DNA of 64,000 bases from Cannabis sativa. Taxonomy: Eukaryota > Streptophyta > Magnoliopsida > Rosales > Cannabaceae. Where the stretch lies: NCBI RefSeq assembly GCF_029168945.1, contig NC_083610.1, forward strand, positions 77,801,580 to 77,865,579, written 5' to 3'. The notes below the pieces were generated by a model that was not told the DNA's origin, made no database searches, and was given only the letters and a program-made list of their open reading frames with translations. How positions within the stretch are numbered: position 1 is the first letter of the stretch; every line of letters starts with the position of its first letter. A program made the position numbers and the translations under genes. Below are positions 26,380 through 37,277 of the stretch, in pieces.

Positions 26380-27065
26380 AGTGTTTGTTGCTGGTGTCGG
26401 AAAAATTACCAGAGTAGCTGTCGATGCCGGAAAAGTTATCGAAATTGCTGCTTATACTAAAAAAATCGTTGGAATTGGCATTGTTGCCAGAAAAATCACC
26501 AAGAAAGTGGTTTCTTCATCAAGAAACCACTTCTTGGTGATTTTTCTAACGACAATGCCAATTCCGACGACTTTTCCGACATCAGCAGCTACTCCGGCGA
26601 CTTTTTCGACACCGACAGCAAACTTGGGAAAAGTCATTGGAATTGGCATAACCGCCAGAAAAATAACTAAGAAACCAGTTTCTTAATGATTTTTCCAACG
26701 ACAATGCCAATTCCGATGATTTTTTTGGCACCAGCAGCAACTCCGATGACTTTTCCGACACCGGTAGCTACTCCCGCGAGTATTCCCGTACCGACAGCAA
26801 ACTCCAGAAAAATCATCAAAATTGGCATTGTCGCCGGAAAAATCACCAAAAAAATGGTTTCTTCATCATTAAACTGGTTTCTTCATCATTGAAAAAACCA
26901 ATTTCTTGGTGATTTTTCCAGTGACAATGCCAATTCCGATGACTTTTCCAACGCCGGCAGCAACTCCGACGACTTTCCTGCCGCCAACAGCTACTTCGGT
27001 GAATTTTCCAGCATCGACAGCAAACTTCAGCGTTTTTTTCGATACCGGTGACAACTCCGACGATC
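26380..27065. repeat. palindromic minisatellite array
   Basis: Short GC-containing modules (variants of ggaattggcattg, ccggaaaaatcacc, gacttttccg and cagcaactccg) are arranged as at least three consecutive palindromes, 26469-26563, 26639-26714 and 26818-26937, each centred on a tttctt/aagaaa core. Several frames of 60-116 codons, rich in Ile, Val, Pro and Thr, cross it on both strands; their sequences mirror each other because of the symmetry and none is a gene. Confidence 0.8.
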
Positions 27066-27369
27066 ACTGTAGTTTCATTTATTTTATTATTTTTTAAAAA
27101 TATATATCTTTATATATTAAAAGTGCCTATCTAACGGCAATTCTTGGTTTAACAGAATATACTTTACAAATAAAAGAATATTCTGTTAAATTTAACCCCA
27201 AAAAGAATCGTCCACCATTTTTTTAAATCGTTTTCTCACTCTCAATTGGAGTAACTTTCCTTTCCTTTTAGTTGAATCGTTTTCTCACTATCAATCGGAG
27301 TCGACGATTGAAGAATAGTTCCTCGGGAAAAGCCTTCGCCTCTTTCTCTTTTTCCAGTCCCAGAATGTA

Positions 27370-29334
27370 ATGTTTCAGATTTTCAAGGTACGAGTATATT
27401 AATAAATATATATATATTCATCTAGAAAACATGATTGTAAATGGAAAATCTTTTGGGGTCGGTTCGTTTTTTTGGTTTGAGTTTTTGTTTTAGTTTATGG
27501 GTATTTTTTCGGTGTGTGTGTGTGAAGACATTGATCTCATAAAGCTCTCTGTTTTTTTTTTCTTTTGGGTTTGTTTGTTATTCTGGGTCTGGGATGTTTG
27601 AGCTTTCTCTTGAGAAAGTTAATGCTCTTTCTCAAGTAAATATTATTTATCCATAATTGAGTATTATGTTCAAGATGTTTATAAAAACTTTTGATGTTGA
27701 AAAGAAAACTGCCCTACTGGTTTTTTGCTTCTGTGAAAATTGTTAGAATGAAGTTTGGATCTCGATTTCAACCTAAAGCATGCAATTTTAAGTATAAATC
27801 GCTTTGCCATTCTTCTTTTAAAAACTTTGCCGTTTCGGCATTGTATTTTTTTTTTTTACTTGTTTCGATATTTTCAATAATAATGAGCACATTATTATGG
27901 GATTTCTGGTAAGGTTGTGCAGAGAAGTGTTTTTTCTTTTCTTCTTTATACCCATGCGTCTGTTGCAAGAGATACAGAATTGAAGACCCCTTAATTTCAA
28001 TGGAGGTTTTCATTTACTTTCTCTTAGTTGTAGTGACTTTTGAGACTAAAATATTTTCTCTTTATACTGATTTTGTTGCTGTAACTAAACCATTATGTGC
28101 AAAAATCCTTTTCACAATTATTTATTTACACACCAATTTTTTTTTTCTTTTTCTGTTCTTCTTCTGTGTTATTGTGAATTTTTTGACCAGAAGTTAGTAT
28201 TTCTAAAAAAGTATTATATTCATTTTAAATGGTACTGTGCTTTTAATGGTTGATTGTATTTGTGTAAACTTGTTTCTCTTTTTCACTTCTCGTTTCCTTG
28301 TACTAAAATCTTTTTCAATATTGTGCAGGATTCTCCTGTCTTCAATTATATCGCAGCCTTTCTCCTATCGTCGGTGAAGTCTCTTCACATTACTCGTACC
28401 TTTAGCTCTCTTAGTTTTGGATCTCCTCCATCGGTTTTCACTTCACCCCATGTCGCTCTAACAAGGAGTCAAGATTTCTCAGGAGGTAATTTGATATTGG
28501 TCTTCTTCTTATTATAGGCCCTATCTATTTTTTCTGTATCTAAGAATACCTTTTTCATCTCTTTAGGTACAATACTTCTGATCAAGCAAAGCCCGAGGTT
28601 TCTTCAGAAAATGGAGTTGATGTTCCCGCAAGTGATGATCTTGTCATTGAAACGGTCCAAGTATACAACAACTCGGTTGAGCTTCGTGAAAATTGTAAAT
28701 CAGATGTTAATGTTGAAGAAGCTTCTGCTGGGCCACAAAATGAAGGTTCAGCTTTTGTGATTGAGCTACCACGTGTTTTGAAGTATGATTGTGGTAGCCA
28801 CGATTGTGTCTCAACGCCTCATGATGTTGTGGCGGATTTTGAATCCAATTCGAGTGATCCATCGGCTAATCTTGTTCCTCATGTGCAAGTGGCACCTGAA
28901 ATTGGTCCATCTGATAATGAAGCCCAAATCCAAGAAGTGTGTCTGAGTGAGTCGAAAAAACAAGGGGCCATAGGTGACTGGGAATGTCTAATACGTCCGA
29001 TGCCGTCTTGATTTTTGATTCACCCAACACTTCGCAGACTTTTAAGGGCTGATTCATGATTCACGGAGCCTTTGTTGGCGAGTGTAGTAATTTTCTTGGG
29101 ACAAAATTCCAACAAAATGAGATTAATAATGAGCATGAAATGCAAATTGTAGATCCAGTTGTTACGAACAACATAATGGAGAAGAACCCCTTTCTCAAAC
29201 CTGGAGATGTCGAGTCATTTGGAGGATATGGAACAAACACATGATAGGTTTAATTCAAATAGTGGCATGGCTATCAATCCAAGTAAGCGAAAGGATAAGG
29301 AAAGCGAAACCCGCATGGCATTTACTTGCAAGGT
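27370..29334 (+). pseudogene. captured TSO1/CPP-like (tesmin-like CXC) gene fragment
   Basis: Three exons with intact splice sites can be followed. A short exon ends at 27387 (QIFK). A second, 28329-28485, encodes DSPVFNYIA and then [21 protein letters not shown] third, 28567-29334, encodes RYNTSDQAKPEVSSENG across the junction, then ELPRVLKYDCGSHDC and a DWECLI segment. These match the N-terminal region of plant CPP-family proteins (TSO1, TCX), DNA-binding regulators of cell division and floral development. The two CXC cysteine domains that bind DNA are not included. Damage: a one-base loss near 28460 in exon 2, a small frameshift near 28992, and a TGA at 29050-29052. The intron before 28329 is about 940 bases. 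Product: none expected beyond short chimeric transcripts. Confidence 0.78.
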
Positions 29335-30463
29335 AAAAGCAACATTTCCATTCCACTTTGCCGCATCTTTTCTACTATTGTAGAGGAACGGTCGTAGGTT
29401 GTTGGGGACACTTTATTCTCATCTTTGTGATTACTTGGTGTCAATCTTCTGCATACAATTTATATGTCATGATCTCCAAATGGTACAACTGTAAAATTAA
29501 ATATGGTTTAAGCAACTGCTTCTTTTTGTAATTCTAAAATCATATACCTGTTCACTTGTTAACATCAGCCACTTTCTCTTAAAAAAACAAAATGAAAAAA
29601 AATCATGTTCAAGTTTTTTATGCTGAATATTTATGCTGCTACCTAATTTTGTGTTGAATTTTGGTTCTTCGAGATCTTCTAATGCTAATTTATGGACTTT
29701 GAGGTTTTGATTCTGGTGGGGTTTTGGAACATTTACCTAAAATTTTGTGTTTTTTGTTCAGTTTGTCATTTATCGAGTAGTGGTGAATTGTTGACTTCTA
29801 AAATGAAATTTTGCCCAAATACTAGCTTTGTCATTATAGGAATTTATTATTTAAGCTTCATACTATCTTTTTAATCATATTCGGACGAGGTAACTATAAA
29901 AAAATAAATATGTAAAATTTATACATTTTCGTACATAGAAATACATTAAAACTTATAACTAATCATTTTTTTTTTACAGAATCATAAGTTGTTTGTCCAA
30001 AAAACTACGAAGCAATTATCAGCCAAAAAATAGAGAATTCAGTTGTACGTAGATGCAAACCGAACAATGACTTCAAAGTACAATTAGTTCACCATTCAAG
30101 CAGTTGAACCAATAGAAGATTAGGCCGAAGTTACCTTTTTTTTTTTTTTTTACATTAATTTTATTTTATTTAGTGTTGAGACTTTTCTTGGTGCCGAGCT
30201 TCTTTTTCTTTCTCTTGACTTGTTATTTATGGATTTACATGGAGTAGTGTATGCAAGTATTTCATATACCCAGTTTTCTAAAAATAAATAATAAGTATTA
30301 TTTTATTATGATTTATATATACCTAATTATATTTTACCAACCAATTATAATAGCACAAATATTAATTTGATAAAACAAATTATTCGTATGATCATACCTT
30401 TACATACAATCTAAATAAGAAGAAATAAAAAAAAAAACTAAACTTTACCTAAAACTAATATTT

Positions 30464-30479
30464 ACGTGCCTCGGCACGT
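30464..30479 (+). other. Helitron 3' hairpin
   Basis: ACGTGCCTCGGCACGT forms a six-base stem with a CTCG loop, ten bases before CTAG (30489-30492). This is the terminal hairpin of Helitrons. Confidence 0.8.
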
Positions 30480-30492
30480 AACTCCTACCTAG

Positions 30493-33418
30493 TATATATA
30501 TATATATGAAGGGAATTTTAATATTTATGGTAATTCAATCCCATATGTTAAGTTTTTATTTTAAATACCATATTCTTTTCTATTAAGTTTTTTTACCATA
30601 TTTATTTAAATTAGTTTTATTTTTTTCATATTTATGTAAATACCACTAAAAATAATTGTAGCAAAAAATGGTATTATAGGCCCATGGCCCAAATAATATA
30701 CTTTCAGCCTACAACTTTATATCTTAGAAGTATAATGAAACAGCAGCCCAAGATAAATCAATTTGGGCTAATAAGTCCAAAACGTAGATATCCAAGCCTA
30801 TTAGCAAATTCAAGTCTATTTACTACAAATATGTGAAAAAAAAAAGGGAAAATTTAGAAGGGGAATTTTTACTAATATACGTAAATCACAAAATAACTAC
30901 ATAAATGCCCTCAACCATTTTATAATATGAAGACATCGCTCCTCTACTCCTACTGTACCGAATTACAAATAATATATACATTTCCTTTTTTTTTTGTCTC
31001 GTTGAACAGTACCGTGTTTTTTGTTTTTGATTTTTTTTATTTATTTTTTCCTCTCTCTTCTCTATTATTTTAAAATAATTTCCAATCAGTTTAAATATAG
31101 TATTATTGTGACTTACATTTTAAAGTGAACATTTAAATACGTGGAAAGTATATATTTTTTTGTTGTTACAAAAAATGTATAACTATATTCAAAAGCAACC
31201 TCTTAGTTTTTTTTAATTATTATTATATATAATTTGTTAATAAAAAGTAGCCAAACTTTAAATTTAAACAAAATTCAATATATCTACTAATTAATTAATA
31301 TCGCCTAATTAATAAAACAACTAAATTATATTATTAATTTTTTAATTTAAATAATATTATGTTACATTGTTGTTTAAGATACTTTTAAATTATTTTTTTA
31401 ATAACATTTAAATTACTTTCAAAAGCAACATAATCATCACCGAGGAAGATTACCGTAATATAAAAAAAAAATTATATTTTAGTTCCTTTTATATTTTATA
31501 AGAGATAAAACAACCAAACTTTAAATTAAAACAAAATTTATATATTCACCAACTTTTGGTTACTTAATCGTTAGTATTATTAAAATTATAATTTCAATTT
31601 AATGTTAAAGTATATATTTTTATTGTTTAATATACATTTTTGTTACTTTTTGTTTATTTTAGGTGACATTATATTGTCTTGCTGATTAAGATACTAATAT
31701 GTTAGTTCTACATTATAATTTCAATTTAATGCTAAAGTATGTATTTTTATTGTTTAACATATATTTTTGTTACTTTTTGTCTATTTTAGGTGATATTATA
31801 TTGTCTTGCTGATTAAGATACTAATATGTTACCTCTACTTGCAGTAATAAATTTATAGATATTTTTACTAACTTGTAAAATTGATTAGTATATTAAAGTT
31901 TGTTTGAGTTTTTTTTTTTATAAATCACACCAAATATAGTACTTATCCAATTACTAATTAATTTTATTTGAATTGAAAGTTTTTTTTTTCTATTAAATAG
32001 AAAAGAAATTAAAAAGTTACATTGAGCATCTTTCTTCTTAAGTTATTTTTCAAAAAAAAAAAAAATCTATCAAAATGGTTTGTTAAAATAACTTTTTTAA
32101 AATACTATATAATTTGTTTAAGAAAATCTGAATAATAAAATATCTTTTAGTAACCTCTTAAAATCGATTGATGATTCTAAATTTGTTGATTTTTATTTTT
32201 GGTTGATTAAGTAGAAAAAGAAAGAAAAAAGTTATTTTTATTTCCGCAATGTTTTTTTATAATTCTTTTTTTTTTTAATAATAGTAAAAAAATATATAAT
32301 TAAAAAGTGGATTACATTAATATTGATTTTTAACTTAAATAATTAGTGTGAATATGGAAAACTTTTATATAGTTTTGTTAGAAAAATAAGAAAAAAAATA
32401 ATTGTTAAGTGAGAGAGATATAATTTGAGAAAAAGACAAAAGACAACCCTCTTTTCAAAAGAAAAATTAAAGACAAAAAGATAAAAATAAATTAATAAAT
32501 AAATAAATAAAAAATCAGTTGTTAAGAAAAATAAGCAAAAGTTTGAAAAAAAATAAAACGAACGACAATTGAGAGATTCTAACTCTCAGTGGCTGAGTGG
32601 CAGCTAGCCAAAAAAAAATTGACTTTCGGTATACGTTTACCGATTTGTTAAAAAAAAGTAAGTATTAACAGTATTAAAATATTTGAACGAATTTTCATAA
32701 ATATTTTCAAAATTACGTATTGCACTGTAATTTTCTCAATTTACAATAATATACATTTTTTACATTTGATTTACAATAATAAGATTACTACTATTATTGA
32801 CGTGCTTCATATTACAGACGTGTTACATCAGCTAAAACTGACATTTTTTAATATTTTTTAACATTTTTCATTTTTTTTTATTTTCCAGCATTTTTAAAAG
32901 TAATTTTTTCATTACTAATTGTCTTGATAAAAAACTAATTAATTGTCTTTATATAAAAAATTTTATTTTTATATCATATAATTTAAGATACATTTTAGTT
33001 ACCTCTAAAATTTATATTTTTACATCTTAGTAATTAATTAGTTATTTTTAAATTATATTATGGTGGATTATAATTTAAAATACATTTAGGTAACTTTAAA
33101 ATTTATTTTCGAAACAATGAATTAACATGTAATATAACAAGCTACTATTTTTATATACTAAATATTTTATATATCTTTTTGTTATATGAAAGCTAATTAA
33201 TTATAGTATAATATAATACAATTCAATTCTAAAATGAATGTTAACTAAGATTAAAAAAATTATAATAAGTAACTAATAACTATATTAGTAACTAAATAGT
33301 TTCTTTTCTAGAAATAGCAAAAAAAATATATGCTTTGCACATCTTAAAATGTTCAAAGTATATCAGAATGATATTTTTTTTAGACTCATCCGAGTAACGA
33401 CGTGAACATAAATTATTT
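30493..33418. other. AT-rich interval with one tandem duplication
   Basis: Nearly 3 kb without a recognisable gene. Two adjacent copies of a ~127-base unit lie at 31585-31711 and 31712-31838, sharing attataatttcaatttaatg, ttaggtga-attatattg and cttgctgattaagatac with few differences. Otherwise only A/T runs are visible. Short frames on the minus strand near 33292 overlap chromovirus sequence and are shadows. Confidence 0.6.
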
Positions 33419-33530
33419 TTAAAGTTTGAGTGAAAGAGGCAACCTGAGAATTCGAGACGAATATGCAGCAGAAATATCTGAAGTTGTTCAGGTAAATTCC
33501 GAGACGAAATTTCTATAAGGAGGGTGTATT
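33419..33530 (+). pseudogene. chromovirus integrase tail (chromodomain end) and polypurine tract
   Basis: With two stops in place of Trp codons, the frame reads VKEAT, EFETNMQQKYLKLFR and RRNFYKEG, matching the C-terminal end of a chromodomain in Ty3/gypsy chromoviruses. It runs directly into the polypurine tract TAAGGAGGG (33517-33525) and the LTR start at 33531. Everything upstream in the element is missing. Confidence 0.65.
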
Positions 33531-34724
33531 TGTAGTACCCTGGAATTATGTAATGGATTAGCAAAACCATAATTAGATAATTATGAATAATCGAGGAATT
33601 ATATTATTATATAGTTTAGTATATGTGAATTAATATGATTTATAACATGGTAAGACCCCGTTGGTGAGTCAGGGGCATTTTAGTAATTATCACCCGAGAA
33701 GGGTAAAATGATGAAATTAATTTAATTACGTGCTTAATAGAACTATATTATTATGTAGTATGTTTGTGTTGTCTGTTCAGGTGTGTTCTGACAAGTTGAC
33801 ACGGTATAGTCACAACCGGGTATTTTGGGCCGAACGGGATTCAGGCCCGAAATGCAATTTGGGATTAAATATTGGCATTTTATTTGATATTTGATAATCT
33901 GAAATTTATTTGAAATTAAATGTGTATGAAATGACAATTATGCCCTTGAAACCTTGCTGAAATATTGTGGAAAAGCATGAATTAAGTGAAATAACCTTGT
34001 TTATGCATGTATGAAAGAGTTGGAGTTAATTTGGTTGAATTTGAGTATGTTTATGCTTGAATCATTGTTGTAGTGTTTCTACTGATTTTGATTTGAGTTC
34101 TTGCTGAGTTTTTTAGGTTAAAGAGCATGAAAAGATTAAATTATTCTTGGAGTTGCATGTTAAGTGTTTGGGTGTTCAATCTTGATAAATTTGAGTATGA
34201 TTTGCATATTTATGTTGTGAATTATATTGTTAAGTTTTGATTGAGTTTCTAGAGTATTTTCTAGATTAGAGTACATGTTTTATTGGCTATTTTGTTGTTG
34301 GGAAATATTGGAGTTAGGTTGGTTTGAAGCTTTAGTTTAAGAGCTTGAGTTTTGTTAATTTTGAGCAATCTGATTTTTGAGGTTTATTGTTGGAATTGAT
34401 GCATGAAATATGTGTTTTTGGCCCTCTAATATATGCTAGCAACTCTATTTCGTGATTCTGAGAGATATGTATGTTTGGGGTGAGTTTGGGTGAGTTTTGG
34501 TACTTATTTTCGAAGCAGAAAACTGGGTTTTCTGGGTTTTTAAACCCAGTGGTCGCGACTATCATAGGTTTGGCCGCGACCATGATAATGGCAGATTATT
34601 AATTTTTTTGAGTTTTTGTTTTTGCCATAACTTTTGACTCGGGACTCCGTTTGGGACGTTCTTTATACCGTTGGAAAGCTTGTTCCGAGCTCTATGTGTT
34701 TATTTGAATTTTAAAAGCCATGAA

Positions 34725-37255
34725 TGTAATACCCGGTAAAAATATACATATATTTTAAATTTTATTTGTTATACAATTTGTGTGAGAATAAATATTCATT
34801 TATTTCTACTAATAGTGAATAGAGACTATTGCTTAGAATAGTATTGATAGATTTCTGAACATAGTTGAAATTATAGTAAGTGTCAAGGTAAAATTATGGT
34901 GTTTTTACGAATTAGGATAATTACTCAATTAAAGCCCAATATGAAAGTCTATTAGAGTTTTATAGATTATTTAGTGGGTTTAATCTATTGTATGAAGTGC
35001 ATTAAATAACATTATAATGGAATTAATGTCACAAAAATTCGTAGGTTTTGATAAATTCGCAGGATTAAAAACTGTTTTACTAAAATGATCATATCTAGAG
35101 TTTTAGAGCTCCGATTGAGGTGATTCCAGTGGCGTTGGAAAGATAATTCAAAGATCTATAAATTTTGTAGAAATAGTTATATCATAATTCGGAATTTTTT
35201 TAGGTGAAAACTGAGCCTAAAGTTACGAAATAAAGGGCTTACTTTTAAAATTTAAAAATTTAGATATTTGTTGATTTAATAATATTTTAGCATTTTATTA
35301 TATATTATTATTTTTAGTTAACCTAAACCTATCAGAATACGATATCTCATAATCTTTTTATCAAACCCTAAACTATCATAGTTTTATTTTTCCTCTCCAA
35401 ACCAATTAGTCAAAGCCTCATTCTTCTTCATGTTTGCTCCTCTCAAACCTTCCACAATTCTTCTTATTTTCTACCTTCATTCTTAAAGTTTTGGATTTAT
35501 AATCAAGGCTTGCGGGCTTGAGACATCGAATAGAAATATGTGAAGAGGTATGAAATATTTTCTTGCTCAATAATGCTAAATGTTATCTAGGGTTCGGATC
35601 TATTATATTTTTCGTTTTCAGAAAAAATGGTTTCATTAAAGTGATGATATCTCTCTTGATATTGATCCGTTTTTAGAGATTTTTATATCGTTGGAAAGCT
35701 TATTCGATTTCCCATAAGTTTTATGAAGAAACTTTTTGTTAATTCGAAGTCATACTATGTCAAAAAGTTAGTTTTATTCAATATCATGTGATTCGTTTCT
35801 TGAATCTTGTTCTTGCAAAACTGTTTTGGTAAAATTGTAATATCTCTTTGAATATAATTCCAATTTCAAAGATTTTGGTATCATTGGAAAGGGAATTTAA
35901 TTTTCTAAAACTTTGATGAAGATGTTATCTTCTAGTTCTGAACCATTCAATGTCAAAAGTTTGTATTTTTGCTAAGTTGTGTAATTCGTTACTCCATATT
36001 CTTTCTCAGAAATAGTTTCAGTAAAACAATCATAACTCCCTCAGTTTTAATTCATTTTTAATGATCTTCATATCATTGGAAAGATAATGAAATTTTCTAT
36101 AATTTTTATGAAGACAACTTTCACTGAATTAGTATATTCGTTGGTCAAAAATAGTGATCTTTCTGCTGTACTGTAAGAGTACGAATTTTAATGTTAGGGC
36201 CTTGAACCATGTGTTGTTATAGGTAGTAGTGACGAGATAACAAGTCTTAAGCAGTGGGATTTGAGGATCTTGTCCTCAACAAGAAAATTTATTGAGGTGC
36301 TTGGAGTAGCAAGAAGGTGTTCTTAACAACTGAGGTAAGAAGAGTGGACATCTGTGCACAGGGTGTATGTTGAAACATACAACTGTATTATGGGTTTGTA
36401 TTTACATGTTTTATTCTATGGTAGATTGTTGTTTTATGCTAATGTTATTAGTGTGTGATAGTGATAAGGCTTTTGACTGTTTGTGTGAGGATAGCACTTA
36501 TAGGATAGGTTTTCTGCTGCTGGTGTGAGCATAGCACTGCAGGATATATTTTTGGCTGCTTGTATGGGTTTACTTGTAGGTTATCCTATCATGGGTGAGT
36601 ACAACTTGTGATAAGGGATTGCCCTATTGGATGCCGAGTGTGAGAACAGCACAAGGCAGGGAAAGTTACACTTCATGTCTGATCAACATGAGTGGGAGTA
36701 GATTATCGTATGTGAGGACAATGTGCGATAAGATACTATGTGTTATGTGTGTGAGTATAACATGCATTAAGATTACATTGTGATGTGATGTTATATTGTA
36801 TTTGAGAATAGTATGTGATATGATATGTTGGTATATGTATGCAAGTATGGTATGAATTGATTTGATGTTGTGATATTGTTATACTTATGACTATGTTATC
36901 TGGTTGGGGGGGTTATGTCCTACATAGCTCTTCTTACTGGGCGTTAGCTCACGGGTACTCTGTGTGCAGGTAAAGGCAAAACTATATAGTGAGGGTGGCG
37001 AGCTCGAGGCGTGGATTACATGTTAGGGGATTGTCACGATGTTTTGGTTTAAAAATATTTCATTTAAGATTATGATTCAAATAGTTTTTGTAAAGCTTTA
37101 TATTTTAAGGTTATGAATAAATAAATGTTTTGTTTTAAAAATAATGAGATCTCATGCTTAGTTATTTTTCATTAAAGAAGTCTTTTATTGTCTTTATCTT
37201 AAATGGTTTTAAACGGACTAGCTAGTGTGACGTCTCGGGAAATCGGGGCGTTACA
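34725..37255 (+). repeat. 5' LTR of LARD-like element
   Basis: Opens TGTAATACCCGG and closes GGGGCGTTACA. It contains a degenerate tandem array (35600-36170) of ~190-base units, each carrying (g/a)ttggaaag; these occur at about 35690, 35884 and 36075, with a lone copy at 35133. A 62-codon frame at 36595 is repeated identically in the other LTR and is not a gene. Confidence 0.93.
35600..36170 (+). repeat. degenerate ~190-bp tandem array in LTR
   Basis: Three units each run: a block like gtttcagtaaaa-aatcataa, ctctcttgatat or equivalent, a t-rich block, then atcgttggaaag or atcattggaaag, then tttctaaaa/ttcccataa-ttttatgaaga. Spacing of the ttggaaag core is 194 and 191 bases. The same array recurs 4,740 bases further on in the 3' LTR. 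Confidence 0.75.
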
Positions 37256-37258
37256 ATA

Positions 37259-37277
37259 TGGTATCAGAGCAATACGG
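37259..37277 (+). other. primer-binding site of LARD-like element
   Basis: TGGTATCAGAGCAATACGG lies three bases after the 5' LTR. The first 12 bases match the plant initiator tRNA-Met site exactly. Confidence 0.9.

Larger units (their letters stand above)
27107..30492 (+). mobile_element. non-autonomous Helitron with captured gene piece
   Basis: The left end begins TCTTTATATATTAAAAGTGCC after an A, and the right end is a 16-base hairpin (30464-30479) followed ten bases later by CTAG before a T. A 5' TC, a 3' hairpin plus CTRR and insertion between A and T without target duplication are the Helitron signature. There is no Rep/helicase, so it is non-autonomous. The interior holds several exons of a CPP/TSO1-like gene in the same orientation. 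The insertion site is a TA repeat (TATATA on both sides). Confidence 0.8.

Noticed and set aside
26336..27097. Several 60-116 codon frames on both strands
   Set aside because: They mirror each other because the DNA is palindromic; composition is repeat-driven with no domain.
36595..36783. 62-codon frame, also at 41335-41523
   Set aside because: Identical in both LTRs of the LARD-like element; without a domain and explained by LTR duplication.
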